A stretch of 64,000 nucleotides of DNA from Atriophallophorus winterbourni (taxonomy: Eukaryota > Platyhelminthes > Trematoda > Plagiorchiida > Microphallidae): the NCBI GenBank assembly GCA_013407085.1, contig JACCGJ010001458.1:26083-90082 (forward strand). Reading direction: 5' to 3'. Made by a program: the position numbers and the translations under genes. Shown here piece after piece: positions 11,601-23,296 of the stretch. The stretch's first letter is position 1; each line of letters starts with the position of its first letter. The notes beneath the pieces are model-generated. The model made no database searches, was not told the origin of the DNA, and saw only the letters and a list, made by a program, of their open reading frames with translations.

Positions 11601-13064
11601 TGGTGTCGTTTCCTGAGTCTGTCATAATTGGTTATTTAAACACACCTGCTTGGAATGTGATTAGAACTTATTTCAATAGCTGGAAGGATTAGCAGATTCC
11701 AACGTCACTCGCAGCCAGGCTGTTTATTATCTGAAGCATTATTGCCAATTGTGCATTTTTTCTCTAGGCCAATTTTTGCGCAGAATTTCTGTCCGCTAAA
11801 CGTACCAGGATAATCCAACTCAATGTGGGAGAATTGTTTTCGTAAATACTTTGGGCAATGAAGGACAATTGCATGAGCCCCTTTGAAACGATTTATCTCG
11901 CTTCGTACATCGTTTGCAGCACAGTGTTTGACGTTGTGGTTAAACGTGGTGAATAACCATGGACAGTTGTAAGGAGATGATCGAAAACTAATGGCAAAAT
12001 ATCCAAAAGAACCAACGAACCACATGTGAACTTTCATGTTAATAAAACCTGCCTAATGTGAACTGCTGGGATCATAAAGTAGTAGTGCAATTAGTCTATC
12101 GAGATTGAGAATTTTCCCGTTGTGACCTATTGAGAACATGAGGACACATATTTATCATCACTGCTACGGTTTACTAAGTGGGAAGCAAATGGAATTCGCC
12201 TAACAATAAACTCATTTAGGATTATCTCCCCATGGTATCGTTTGTCAATGTATCCCGAGGGAACTGACCACAGCATAGTAACCAAATCGAAACTCGGCGG
12301 ACGGATGTTTTGTGAAATATGGAAAGGACTAAAGCCAGTAATGAAATTTTGGAACTATTTTTACATTCCCCCTCATAATGAAATAATGCTAAATTCAAAA
12401 CGAAAAAGCTTGCAGAGAGAAATTCCAACCCGTTTCGCTAAAAACCATTCGCCTTAGTGATTGTGGGCACCAACAGAGATTGAAATTAACCATTTTAATC
12501 TCTTTTGCTCTAAGACAATAACCAAAGTTTCAAAAATGCTCATTTGCATGCATTTCCATCGCACTTTGGTCCATAGGTCAAGGTTGATTTTGTGACTAAT
12601 GAGCATTCCACGCCCAACCTTATTTGACCTCGCTGAAACGTTACCGAGATATGCTCTAGCTGATTTGATACAAAGTTCTCTCCATGTAGCAAACATAAAC
12701 TAGCTACTTCTTATTAGTTAGTCAGATGGGGTCGACAATTTTATACATATTGGGAAATATATAGCCACAGTTTATTCAAGTAATACACAGCCCAAGTAAA
12801 TTTATTCTTATCTTGTAAGTCACAGGATCTAAGCTTATTAGGCAACTGAAAATGTTTCCTGTCGTTGACAGACACGGAAAGCTTTATCAACAGCGACTCC
12901 CTAATCACCGGATTACAAAGGTGGTTAAAATTAAATGCTCGTGTCCAAACCAGTATAGAAGACATTATTTATTGCCTAGTGAAAATTCTCTCGTTAAAGG
13001 TAAAAATGTCAGAATTCTGCACTGTCTCGAGTCGTTGAACTCCATCCTGATGACCAAAGAACTC
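11601..13064. other. Unassigned DNA, probable intron
   Basis: No gene recognised. A small minus-strand family B tail fragment, carrying the ATTTGCAT octamer, lies near 12535-12565. The 110-codon open frame on the minus strand (11705-12037) has no recognisable domain. Confidence 0.35.
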
Positions 13065-13090
13065 CTTTGCATGCATTTCCATTACACACA

Positions 13091-13131
13091 CACCACTACC
13101 GTTTCGTGCAGTTTGCACTCATCAGATAGGA
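13091..13131 (-). ncRNA. Hammerhead ribozyme motif, family B, weakened
   Basis: CTGATGA (13125-13119), stem II GTGC/GCAC and GAAAC (13105-13101) are intact. One base of the ACCGGT palindrome is missing and stem I pairs poorly. It is probably impaired. Confidence 0.45.
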
Positions 13132-13197
13132 AGCAGTAGCATTCACGTTTTCCATGCTTCCACTGTTTCAAGCGTATGTGGATCCTGATCATACTGT

Positions 13198-13239
13198 CCC
13201 TACCTGATGAGTGCAAACAGCACGAAACCGGTCGTGGAG
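13198..13239 (+). ncRNA. Type I hammerhead ribozyme, family B, intact core
   Basis: Stem I CCCTAC (13198-13203) pairs with GTGGAG (13234-13239), with one mismatch. CTGATGA is at 13204-13210. Stem II is a perfect GTGC/GCAC around a five-base loop (13211-13223). GAAA is at 13224-13227. The palindromic ACCGGT is followed by C, placing the predicted cut after 13233. Stem III is too short to fold well alone, so cleavage as a dimer through the ACCGGT palindrome is likely, as known for ribozymes of Penelope-like elements and retrozymes. Confidence 0.75.
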
Positions 13240-14104
13240 TGTGTGTGTGATTGAAATGCATGCGAGTGAGCTCTTATATTCATGGTCATGGGCTCAAAAA
13301 CTTTATTCATGAGTGTGAGCTCAGGTCGTACTTACCTTATACAATAGTGGCATACAAGCAAAACCTGTTTATCAATCTGATGACGTTAAACAGCCAGAAC
13401 AGTTTGTGGAGTGTAAGTATCGGGGATGAGAGCACCCCATTTCCGTAATGTGGACGTTGATCCCCAAAATAACTTACTCCTCCAAAACGATCTATCTACG
13501 CCTGTTTATCTAATTTAACAGCCTCGTGTCAAACGTTTCATTTCCGAATACTTATACAGGTCCCCTTTATCTACTACAAAACATTGCGATCCAATGAATA
13601 TTGTTCAGATAATCTTTTTTAAAAAATAAGTATGTTAAATTAACTAGAATTATCTACTTGGCTGGGTCATGCCTCTAGAACGGAAACCGGTCGTATTCGA
13701 AACGAAATCAGAAAGTGTACCCTTGGGTATGGCGCATTCGCAGAACCAAAAAAGCTTGTACACCAGCTATGAAATTAAACCTACGAGGTTGCAAAATCTG
13801 TTCTTAACAGATCATTTGATAGGCATCGTGTAAAGCGTCATTTTCAGCCAAGGGTAGAGCTAGCGCTGATTTTTGATGGTTTGAAATGACGCAAATCTGC
13901 TGAGTGATGCTCATCGCTGTGATAGAGGTTTTCACCCTCAAACCGGGCTCATGCGTGAGTAATGTGCATTCATGATCGACATATATATGTTTACCTGTTG
14001 ATCACGTATTGTGCAATAATGCACTTCATCGTATATCTCTTAAAATTCGACAGCTTCTTTCCTCAAATACCACACTGTTTCTACCGTGTATGATTGAAGA
14101 CCGA

Positions 14105-14275
14105 ACATTGTGCTTCTTTCTAAGAACCCTATATAACAGTGGCATATAAGTTTAACTTTGCTTACCGCTTTTCAAGGCTCACTGAAACTGATTTTACTGT
14201 CTCCACGTGACGACGGCAAACAGCCAGAAACCGGTAGTGGTGTGTAAGGGGTGGGGATGTGAGAACTACAATACA
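14105..14275 (+). repeat. Family A ribozyme repeat, decayed
   Basis: It runs from AACCCTATATAACAGTGGCAT through CTCCAC and the ribozyme region to GGGGATGTGAG. The first catalytic box reads GTGACGA, so C3 is changed, while GAAACCGGTA is kept. Activity is unlikely. Confidence 0.75.
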
Positions 14276-14517
14276 GAGGTAACAAAACGTTTTAACACAA
14301 TTTCAACGAATGAATTGTTACGAATAATATAGTGGCGTTGACGAAAAACATTATGCGAGCAAGAAATGATATTTGAAGTTCAATCATGAGTCTGTAAGTG
14401 GTTAAATAAATTTTTAAAAGCGAGCATATTATACACGAATATCAGAATGCAAGTTTTTCCATATTCGAACTTTACATGTAAAGTATGCAAAATATAGATA
14501 GTAAACTGTCTTCCTGT

Positions 14518-14655
14518 TAACAAAGTTTACCACATATCCACTGTTTCTAGGCTCACTGAACCTAAACTTACTACCTTCACCTGATGACGGCAAACAGCCA
14601 GAAACCGGTAGTGGAGTGTAATTTCGGGGGATGTGAGCAACACATTAATTTTGTC
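14518..14655 (+). repeat. Family A ribozyme repeat, 3-prime half
   Basis: A partial unit starting inside the AACAAAGTTTACCAC segment, running through the ribozyme and ending in GGGGGATGTGAGCAACACAT. Confidence 0.8.
14575..14616 (+). ncRNA. Type I hammerhead ribozyme, family A, intact core
   Basis: CTTCAC (14575-14580) pairs over six bases with GTGGAG (14611-14616). CTGATGA is at 14581-14587. Stem II is GGC/GCC around AAACA, with a C-A mismatch at its base. GAAA starts at 14601. The ACCGGT palindrome is followed by A, so the predicted cut is after 14610 (GTA). Confidence 0.7.
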
Positions 14656-17600
14656 ATCCTGTAAGTTCGGCAATACTTCTGTTAACGGAATCACCCTACT
14701 ACATCGTAGTTTGGTAATTTTTTCATCTGGAGAACTATTAATCGAGATACAAACGAATGTTGTTTTTAATAATTTCACTAATTGCGAAAGCAAATGCAAA
14801 TCAGCTTACCTTTTCGGATTTTTCCTCCTTCGTTTAGTTGCATACATCGTTTTTATGACCCAGTCATCGACCATTATTATCGAAATGCATTAACTATTCC
14901 AACCACAGCGTATCAATATGAGTATGTTTGCAAAATTGATTCGAATTATTTCACTCAGCTTAGCGCCGTAACAGTGCCGAATTTTTATTGGTTAATCAGA
15001 TCACAGCTCGCCAGTGCACACGTTTGCATTTGGGGGTGCACGCGTAAAATTGATTGGTCGATATTGACCAAGGGGTCCTTCAAGCGAGGTCGAGGATAGC
15101 GCACCAATCATGATGAAGTCAAGTTTAATTCTTCGATCGATGAACATTCGAGGGAAATATGCATTTCGAAGTGTGATCAAAATAAAAATAAAAAAATAAA
15201 AAATGCTTTAAAACATTATTGAATTGGGCTAGCGATATATGCGATGCATGGAATTCATAACATTAAGGGAATGAGCCCAGGTGAATTGTTGCAAAGTCTA
15301 TATTTAAAACCAGTATTAATAGGTGCTCACATACCTCGAACGTTCACTAAAGTGGCGTGTAATAAAAAAAACTTCATAAAAAATTCTTCACATTGTTAAC
15401 ACGATAAACTCTGGTCGAATTTCATTGATCCGGTTAACACTTCAAAAATTTACTGTAAGATGTTTTGGGGCACTTTATTGTGTATCACAAATTCTACCCA
15501 GAAATGAAAAAGAATGAGATCTTATAGAATGAGAACTTCACTACATACAATATTATTAGTCATCGTTTCAAGTTATTTCACCAACAGAAAAACGTTAACT
15601 CCGTCCTGTTGCAACATTGTGCATGTGTTACTCCTCGGGAATTGTTTAATTTATTTTTTGATTGGTGTCTGAGAAGCTCTTCTTTGTCCCTACTCATTGG
15701 TCTTCTAATGTTCAGCGTATTATTGAAAGTAGCCATTAGGTTATTCGTGAACACACATTCAAAAGACTCAAGAATACCAGAGTTAGCTTTGTGGTTAATA
15801 CCGGATTCACTTTCCACTGCAAACTACTGGTCTGATCAGCATCATAAAATGGACCGGCTGGGTAAACCAGAAATGTGTGTGAAACGGGCTTACTTCTAAG
15901 TGAAATCCAGCAGAAATTCTATTGTATCCAAAACTCAGTGTAGTTTAAATACACCTCGTTTAAATAATTACAACGTATGACCTCCAACATCTCGTATTTT
16001 GGATAATCTCATCCGAATTTATAAGCGCGTAATTTAATTTCGTATCATTCGCAACCACGATGCCTTTGAAAATACACTATTTGATGAAACATCCAGACAT
16101 TCTCAAACAAGCCTTATGGTTAATTCAACTTTGTATCTGTTTTGTACACTAACTCAAGGAATTCCACACAAAATATCCCAAAAATCCATTGTCACTTTAT
16201 CTATGCTCCCGTCTGTTTACTTTTACTCACGTGATACTGCTGAAAGACTGCATCCGTTTTAGGCGACCATTTTGCTATACTCACCGACCGGTTGATATCC
16301 CAGAAAACCATCCCACAGGTCACGTGTCATCTCTGACCGACAAAGAAACTCTGCTCATTGTTGCACTTGCCCGGTAACAATAATACGTGCCCAAGTGGTC
16401 ATACCTGAGTTCAGGAGGTGGTGCTCAAACGAACTTGTATTCACAATGACGATCACCGGGAAAGGCATAGCATGTGGTTGCCATGATTTGGTCAGTGCAT
16501 CCAGATAAAGCAACTCAACATTTCACTCTTGTTGACATTCAAGGCGCGTATTATCTGGTCACATGACCGACAAGAATGTTATTGAAACTTTATGATTCAT
16601 TTTCTCTGTAATTTTTGAAGGATGCCGTCAATATTGAGCAAACTAACTTAACGGAACAAGTAATACTGGTGCAAGTGACATTTGATGCTTTATATTTTAG
16701 TTTGGAAAGAATAGCTTAACTTGAAACGAAACGCTCAAGTTAGATAAGTGTATAAATTTATCAATTCACGGTACAATCAAAGCTCAGTGACATAAACAAC
16801 TCCAGAAAGAAGTCGAAACCTTGAAGCCACTGGCTAGTTTGTTTGTCCCAGTAAACTCGTGTACCGAAAAACAATCAAAGTTTTCTGTACGAGGAACTTC
16901 GTCAGCACCAAACCAACTGTTAAAAGTACGTTGAATGCAGCCAGGACCCCTACGAACACTGTGGAAAATAGTTTCCGTTGCTTATTTGATGGTTGATTTT
17001 ATCTTTGGATTCCACGATTGATTGTGCTATCCTGGATTCAACAGTGATCCCGAATATTGAAGTAGAGGTTTTGATGCTGGTGAAATTAAACTCGTTTGGT
17101 TGTTTCTGTCAATACATTGCTCGGCGTGCAGTTTGCACAAATTACTTGTTTTACCTACAGGCATTTGGGACGATTTTATGCAATACCTTGAGAATCTTTG
17201 CTCTTTTACATTCTTAGGCAATACAAATTTACTACAAGCTTCGGCAGCACTTGACTAATTTTGACCTCCAAATATTCAGGTTCAAATTCGTCATGATAAC
17301 TCTTTTCAATCACAAACGACAACATCATTTCACAAGCCATACGCTTTTCTCGAAGCGAATACTGCGGTCGAGAGAGAGACATTGGCAGGCAGTCGAACAT
17401 TGAAACCACATCTCGGTTCCATTAGAAAAAGTGAGATTAATTTTTTGCATTGTTTTATCGCCGGAAATCTGTTTGATGTTAGCAGCAAGAAGCGAAACAC
17501 CGATTGAACACCGGCGCTGTTAAAGTAGTGTTGTCAATTGTGAACCCCATAGCTTTGACCTTTGTTACGCTGTACTCAATAACCTCAATTTTGGATCACT

Positions 17601-19109
17601 CTTTTAAGATGGGAGAGATAATCTATCGCACAATTTCCCACACGTGAAACTTATTTCTGTACTGAATGCATCGATTCGAACGTTGCATTTTAAGTTAAAG
17701 AATAACATGCTTTTCAAATACACACGCTTATCAGAGAGTATATCAATGATCGCCAGCTGTGTACGTTCGGTTGTTATTTTAAACCGCTTCTATCTCTCCT
17801 ATTCAAGTAGGCTGGGATTTAATCTCGCGACTGCCTAACTACACATAACCTAGCAGGACGGGTAAACATCTCGACTTTGCATGACAAAATCCATTATTTG
17901 ATTGCCATTCTATCACATTTTCTGCATTTTCTGCATTGAGTTTTATTTTATTAACAGCTGTTGACCCGCAGAACATTTGTCCTTCATAGTACGATGCAAT
18001 TCTGTTCTGTTGCTGTTCTATGTTATTAATTGAAACATTATTTAAATTCTCAAAAAAACATTTCTTTCACAATTGTGATGATTAATTCAGTCACACGATG
18101 TGTGCGCTCTTCGGTAACATTTGCGATTTGGCGTAGAATTGGGAAACGGAGAGATGCTTGCTGGTCACGCAAGGCATGCCCAAATCACTCCTCTCCGCTG
18201 CCTCAAGTCAACGTGGTCTCTCAGATCACAGCACCGTTTTCGTCGTCTCTCATGCATCGAATACAACCTGTTCTCAGAGTGGACGCTCAACGAACTTACA
18301 CAGGCACACATACACACGCACACACACTGCCTCTATTGAAATTCCATCTTTTTTAATGCGTTCCTCCTCGTAGATGAACCAACTGACGCGAACGTCGAAT
18401 CGTACAGATTTGAGCACGCGATATGCTCACCGAGGACAATTAAGACAAAACCATGCCACGATGTTGAATGCCCCGCCCGAATTTGGACACACAAACAAAC
18501 AATGCTGGTGGGTTGGGGGCAAGGACAAACAGCGAAAACAAGAAGGAGCTGATGGGAATTTTCACCATGAAATTTAGGCGGTGATTTATCGAGGCTTTCA
18601 CTCGGGATTTTTTGTTAAGAACAAACAATTTAAAGACTCACCAGGGGAAGTCAAATGAAGATGACCTTGAAAATGGATGAATGGTTAAAAATTATCTGAT
18701 TTGCGGGAACACAACAATCAGGTCAAAATCTAGAGTCTGTAGGCCAAATTTTGTCTGTAAATAAAACGAAGGAGAAACATTTCGCAGCTTACCGTTTACA
18801 TTGAAACCGAAATTAAATATTCATTAGAAAACGTTATTTTGCATGTCCTATTTTACTCACCTCGTTAAGATTTGAAGATCGGCTTACTAATAGTGGTTAT
18901 CTTATGTATGCAATCAAAATTTTTAGCGCTTTATTTCCTATACTCAGATTCTGATAAAGCTCGAGTAAACGTGGATAAGTACGATTTCGAATAAACAATG
19001 CACTGATGCTTTTTTAATTAAGGAAAGCGGGATGTAAGACGTTTTGTGACGATAGTAATAACAGAGTGTGTTTGCATCCATGTTCATCGCACAGAACTAA
19101 CAACCCATT
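14656..19109. other. Unassigned DNA, probable intron
   Basis: No recognised gene. A CA-rich microsatellite-like stretch lies at about 18298-18331. One weak minus-strand exon candidate (15582-15816) is listed separately. Other frames are short and overlapping. Confidence 0.35.
15582..15816 (-). CDS. Weak candidate exon, unknown protein
   Basis: About 78 open codons lie between a fair acceptor (TAGTTTGCAG before 15816) and a modest donor (TTG|GTGAAA after 15582), entering in phase 1 and leaving in phase 2. The peptide is hydrophilic, rich in Asn, Ser, Arg and Lys, with no recognised domain. It lies between the other minus-strand exons and the bHLH exon. Chance open frames of this size are common here, so support is thin. 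Confidence 0.2.
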
Positions 19110-19945
19110 TCATGTTTACCCTACCTGATGAGTGCAAGCAACACGAAACCGGTCGTGGCGTGTGTGTGTGACGGAAATGCATGCAAATGAACATGTTGGT
19201 TCATGGTCATGGGTTTAACCGCATCTACGTGTGTTTGAACATATGTGATTTAACAGGCTGGTCTTGCCACTGATCCTACTGTCCCTACCTGATGAGTGCA
19301 AACAACACGATCCGGTCGTGGGATGTGTGTGTAACGTGAAATGTACGCAAATACGAATTTTCCATCATGGTCTGGGGTTTAACCCCATCTACATGTGTTC
19401 GAGCGTATATGATTGAACATGTTGGTATTGCCAACCTTATCCAACAGTGACTCTTAAGCGCTACTTTTTTAAACCATTTTCCCGCTGTTTCAAGCGCACG
19501 CGGATCCTGATCCTATTGTCCCTACTTGAGAAGTGCAAACAGCACTAAACCGGTCGTGGGGTGTATGTGTGATCGAAATGCATGCAAGTGTGCTTTTTTG
19601 TTCATGGTTATGGGTTCAAAACCAGTATACATGAGTTTGGGCTCACGTGATCAAACAGGTTGGCCGTACCAACCTTACCCAACAGTGGCATACAAGCGCA
19701 ACTTGTTTACCATTCTTCCACTGTTTGAAGCGCATGCGGATCCTGATCCTACTAACCCTATCTGATGAGTTCAAACAGCATGAAACCGGCCGTGGGGTGT
19801 GCATGTGATGGAAATGCATGCAAATGCGAAATTTTGTTAATGGCCATTAGTTTAAAACCATCTACTTTTGCGATTGAACAAGTTTGCTGTGGCAGCCCTA
19901 TCCAACAGTGGCTTACGATTATACAAAGTCAATGCAATTCAGTCG
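19110..19945 (+). repeat. Family B ribozyme repeat array, about four copies
   Basis: Four head-to-tail units. Ribozyme box starts at 19125, 19289, 19525 and 19762 give spacings of 164, 236 and 237 bp, so the first interval carries a deletion of about 72 bp. Units share the ATGCAAAT-like octamer after the ribozyme, a GGTTCAAAACC-type word, a GGTTGG/CCAACC hairpin, and ACAGTGG/CCACTGT (19682-19688 with 19718-19724). Copies 2 and 3 have broken cores (GATCC; TTGAGAA with TAAAC). Copy 4 has GCC at the cut site. Confidence 0.9.
19119..19160 (+). ncRNA. Type I hammerhead ribozyme, family B, near intact
   Basis: CTGATGA is at 19125-19131. Stem II is GTG/CAC with a longer loop (19132-19144). GAAA is at 19145-19148. 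The ACCGGT palindrome is followed by C, with the cut predicted after 19154. Stem I CCCTAC pairs with GTGGCG with one mismatch. It is the best core in this array. Confidence 0.65.
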
Positions 19946-21439
19946 ATCAAAGCATAGTTATCAAAAGCTTGGACTAAAAATGTTCATACGTAATCTCGTT
20001 ATTTTCGAAAATTCGCTCGAACCATAATTCATTACTTCCCCAGAAGCAATGCATATCTCCTGTTTCATTCGCACGACGCCCGACCAATTATTTGACTTCA
20101 CCGACTGCACAAGCAGCTTAACTGTTGTGGTTATTTCTCGACTATACTCATACTCCACCATACTCTATCTTCATTTTGCAGCTAAGTATATAGTGCAAAT
20201 TGGGTTAGGCACCTCGGAGCAATTATGTCTGGTTTTAATATACTATAAATCTGAATAGGAAATTTAACAGTTACGTTTATTTGTCTGTAGTTCGTTTTAA
20301 ACTCATTCAGAAATTTAATGAGACGGACTGTTGACAAATTCAACGGTTTCTAGTTCAAAAGTAATGCAGATTTACTGTAAAACTTCACGTGGATAACTGT
20401 TAATAATACATAACCCACTTAACAAAATCTAATGTTTTGTGACTTAAATGTATAATTCAAAATTTCTCCATTTATTCGAGCGTTGACAGTGCTTGCAGGT
20501 GGGCCTGCTTTTCCCACGCAGACAACCTATCCAATCAGATTAAAGTTGATCTGATCACAGTCACGTGAGCAAGGCTCATTGATCGCGTTTTGTAAGCTGC
20601 CGAACTGGCAGGCCGCCCATGCAAGCGAAAGGTTTAATCTTTGATTGGATCGTGTGCGCTGTTCTGATTCGTTGACATAAAGAAAAGTTGACAGAACTTG
20701 TCATCACATGACCTTACATCCAGATTGCGTGCGTTAAACTAGAGAACGGTAAGTGGGGGTGGGGGTGGGGCTGGTCAAAACGAGCAATGTTCAGAAATTC
20801 AAATTGAAGAATGGTTCAAATTTGATCGACATATGGTTAGACGTGGTGAGTGAAAGCGCATCAAAGGTGCTAAAAGCAAACGGAATTCAAAGGTGTGTTG
20901 CGCATGCCTGTAGTGTTCTGCATTTCCGACACGTTGTGAGCGAAAAGTCATTATTGGAAAAATTGTTGTATAAACTGAACGTAGACAAAAATATAAATTC
21001 ATTTGTCTGACTTTAAAATATGCTGAGGATTGAACAGTTGATTTAATAAGTAAATTTGAACGTACGAAATATTTTAAATGTGGCGAGAACCGGGGTATTC
21101 GGAGCAGTCCAATAACACGAAGTACAGACGATGCGCGCAAAAATGAGAAAATTCGCATCTATTTCGAACAAAGTGCAACGTTGCGTGTTTTAATGTTGTT
21201 TTATGACTGAGAAAAGAGTGATATAAGATTAAGAGAACACGAGCATAACTTAAAAGCTTTCGGTCGTATTTTACTACATTAATGTTCACAAAATAAGCTC
21301 TACATGGACGGCTAGGAGGAGTATACTCCCGCCCACATAACAGCTAACGATCCAAAAAATGACTTTTTCTGCGTTTTTCATTGACTAAAGTTGATCATTG
21401 GTTAAAAGCGATTCAAAACAAATTGAAAAGGATATATGT
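19946..21439. other. Unassigned DNA with promoter-like patch
   Basis: No gene recognised. The stretch 20470-20780 is less AT-rich and contains CCAAT words, a CACGTG E-box near 20562, a GCGTG word near 20727, a donor-like AACG|GTAAGT near 20747, and three G-runs (20754-20769) that could form a quadruplex. No coding exon follows that I can recognise, so a regulatory role is only a possibility. Confidence 0.3.
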
Positions 21440-21545
21440 ATTGTGGTGCTCACATCCCCATCCCTTACACACCACTACCGGTTTCTGGCTGTTTGCCGTC
21501 GTCAGGTGGAGACAGTAAGATTAGGTTCAGTAAGCCCTGAGAAGG
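21440..21545 (-). repeat. Family A ribozyme repeat fragment
   Basis: The ribozyme end of a minus-strand family A unit, from CTGAACCTAATC to GGGGATGTGAGC. The rest of the unit is absent. Confidence 0.8.
21470..21511 (-). ncRNA. Type I hammerhead ribozyme, family A, intact core
   Basis: On the minus strand CTCCAC (21511-21506) pairs with GTGGTG (21475-21470), with one mismatch. CTGACGA is at 21505-21499; the variable position is C, which the consensus allows. Stem II is GGC/GCC, GAAAC is at 21485-21481, and ACCGGT is followed by A. The predicted cut is between 21476 and 21475. Confidence 0.7.
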
Positions 21546-22189
21546 ATAAATTTCAAAATTGCCATTACACAGTAGGGCTTTAAAGACGGCTCTGCACGCT
21601 TCCCATTGGGCGTTTTGCAACATCAGGTGCCTGCGGTGATGGTTAACGGATGAGCTCACATGATCCCAGTTGCAGAGTAGTTGTGTTCCAGGATTCTTGG
21701 CTTCACTCTGAAATTGATGAAAGTTTCCATTCCTATTAGAGGCTGCAAGCAATGTCGACTTGATCGAGATTGCACATCAATAAATCATGGTAATGGTGCG
21801 AGTAATTATATTAAAACTATGGTATCGTGATCTTAGACTACATTTCACGGATACTAACAATATTAACTGGTTAGCAGTTGAATGTAAATCACGGTTTTCG
21901 ATTTTTTTTAAATAAAAATTTGTTATAATAATTAAGACCGATATTTCTTTTGACAGTTTACCTTCCTCAGTGTGACTCCTCCGATTTTTTACCAAACGAG
22001 CGCTTGATCCTACATGCTTATATATTTAATTCAGACAGTTTATTTTATCACATGAAGGCATTTAGCGTTGTCTATTGATTCTAACACATGATCCTACCAA
22101 AACCTGGGCTAGGCCGGCCCGAAGATGGCAGGATAGTTGTTCTTTGTTGTTCTGTTCTCTACTGCATAGCTGCGATTCCAAAGTTACCC

Positions 22190-22335
22190 TCGACTACCAC
22201 TCGTAAATACACAGACGACATAGTTATTAGATGTATCGTATCCAGTAACGGCTCCTTGAATTTGCTATCTGACACACTTACAACCTGGTCAATGAAAAAG
22301 TATTTCTTCCTCGAAGGTGTGTGCAATTTATGTTA
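22190..22335 (+). pseudogene. Non-LTR reverse transcriptase fragment
   Basis: A short stretch with KYTDDIVI, then SSNGSL and LTTWS, resembles the catalytic Y-x-D-D block and following helix of non-LTR retrotransposon reverse transcriptases. It ends in a stop soon after. It appears to be a different family from the fragment that begins near 22500. Confidence 0.4.
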
Positions 22336-22499
22336 ACTAATCTGCGTGTCGAACGACGCGATAGGTTCTGCAGCAGTCTTACATCATGTAGACTCAGGTC
22401 TACATACATCACTAGAACGAGACATGTCAACTCTCTGAACATTAGCATTCCCAAGACCTGAGTTTGACTCATTAAATTATTTTGCTACTTACTGAAGAT

Positions 22500-23296
22500 T
22501 GTGGGCTTTCATTCTCGTAACATCCAAAGTGGTTCTGTTCGCGGATGATATCAACATTTTGACGCCAGTCAGTTTTGCTGCAGATTGTGAGAAACTGCAA
22601 ATGGATTTGGAGTACGTTTTAGATTGGGCGGCTTTAAATGATATAACATTCATCACACGGAAATGTAAGAATGCAACTTGGACATATCGATTGGGGACTT
22701 AAAACTGGGCATAGAGCTCGTTGGAAAAAGACCTTGGAGTATGGATTAGTGGAAACCTGAAGAGCACGGTTCAATGCCAGCATATATTTCGATGGGTCAG
22801 CAGATTGTTAGTTATCTTTCGAATAATATTTTAAATATTCTCGCTTGTCACGTTACCAAGGATAATTAATGTCTACCTTCACCCGACAATGAAGTATGCG
22901 GTAGAAGTCTGTGCTCCTTGGTTGCGAAAAAATATTGCTCTGTTTGATAAAATCTATCCCCAAACGACAAAGTTAGTGATTAGGCTTTCGCAATGTTTCG
23001 TACACCGGAAGATTGCGATGTCTGAGTCTATGTGACTTTACCAAAAGGAGGATAAGACGTGATATTTTTCTGACCTATATAATTGTGTCTACCGGAAGAC
23101 ATCCACCAAGACACTTGTTTCAAGAGTACGATGTGAAAGTGTCACTTGGAAGTACCTTTTCCCTTTACATCCCAAGTTCTCGTATTGGTTGTCAGTGCCA
23201 TTTTTTCCCGTACGTGATAGATAACTTTGAAATTCCCTACCTCAACCTGTGGACGACTTTCCTTGCCTGGCGATATTTGAAGCGAAAATTGAGTTA
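22500..23296 (+). pseudogene. Decayed LINE reverse transcriptase (CR1/Jockey-like)
   Basis: The 3-prime half of a non-LTR retrotransposon reverse transcriptase, broken by stops and frameshifts. In order it shows the catalytic FADDINI block with DCEKLQMDLEYVLDW, then EKDLGVWIS, a thumb-like MKYAVEVCAPWLRKNI segment, RRDIFLTY, and a C-terminal SSRIGCQCHFFPYVIDNFE segment. This order matches widespread animal LINEs whose RT acts at target-primed reverse transcription. It is immobile as it stands. The exact clade cannot be fixed by eye. It is cut off by the pogo-like terminus at 23297. Confidence 0.8.

Larger units (their letters stand above)
13065..13445. repeat. Family B inverted pair joined to a family A tail
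   Basis: A minus-strand family B ribozyme end (13065-13131) faces a plus-strand family B unit (about 13150-13370). The plus unit then passes at about 13376 into a degenerate ribozyme region of family A type (GAACAG, GTGGAGTGTAAGT, GGGGATGAGAGC). The element is therefore a mosaic of the two families. Confidence 0.8.

Noticed and set aside
19110..19945. Tandem array considered as CRISPR or simple satellite
   Set aside because: The unit is about 236 bp with no short repeat/spacer pattern, and each unit contains a hammerhead layout, which fits a retrozyme-like element better.
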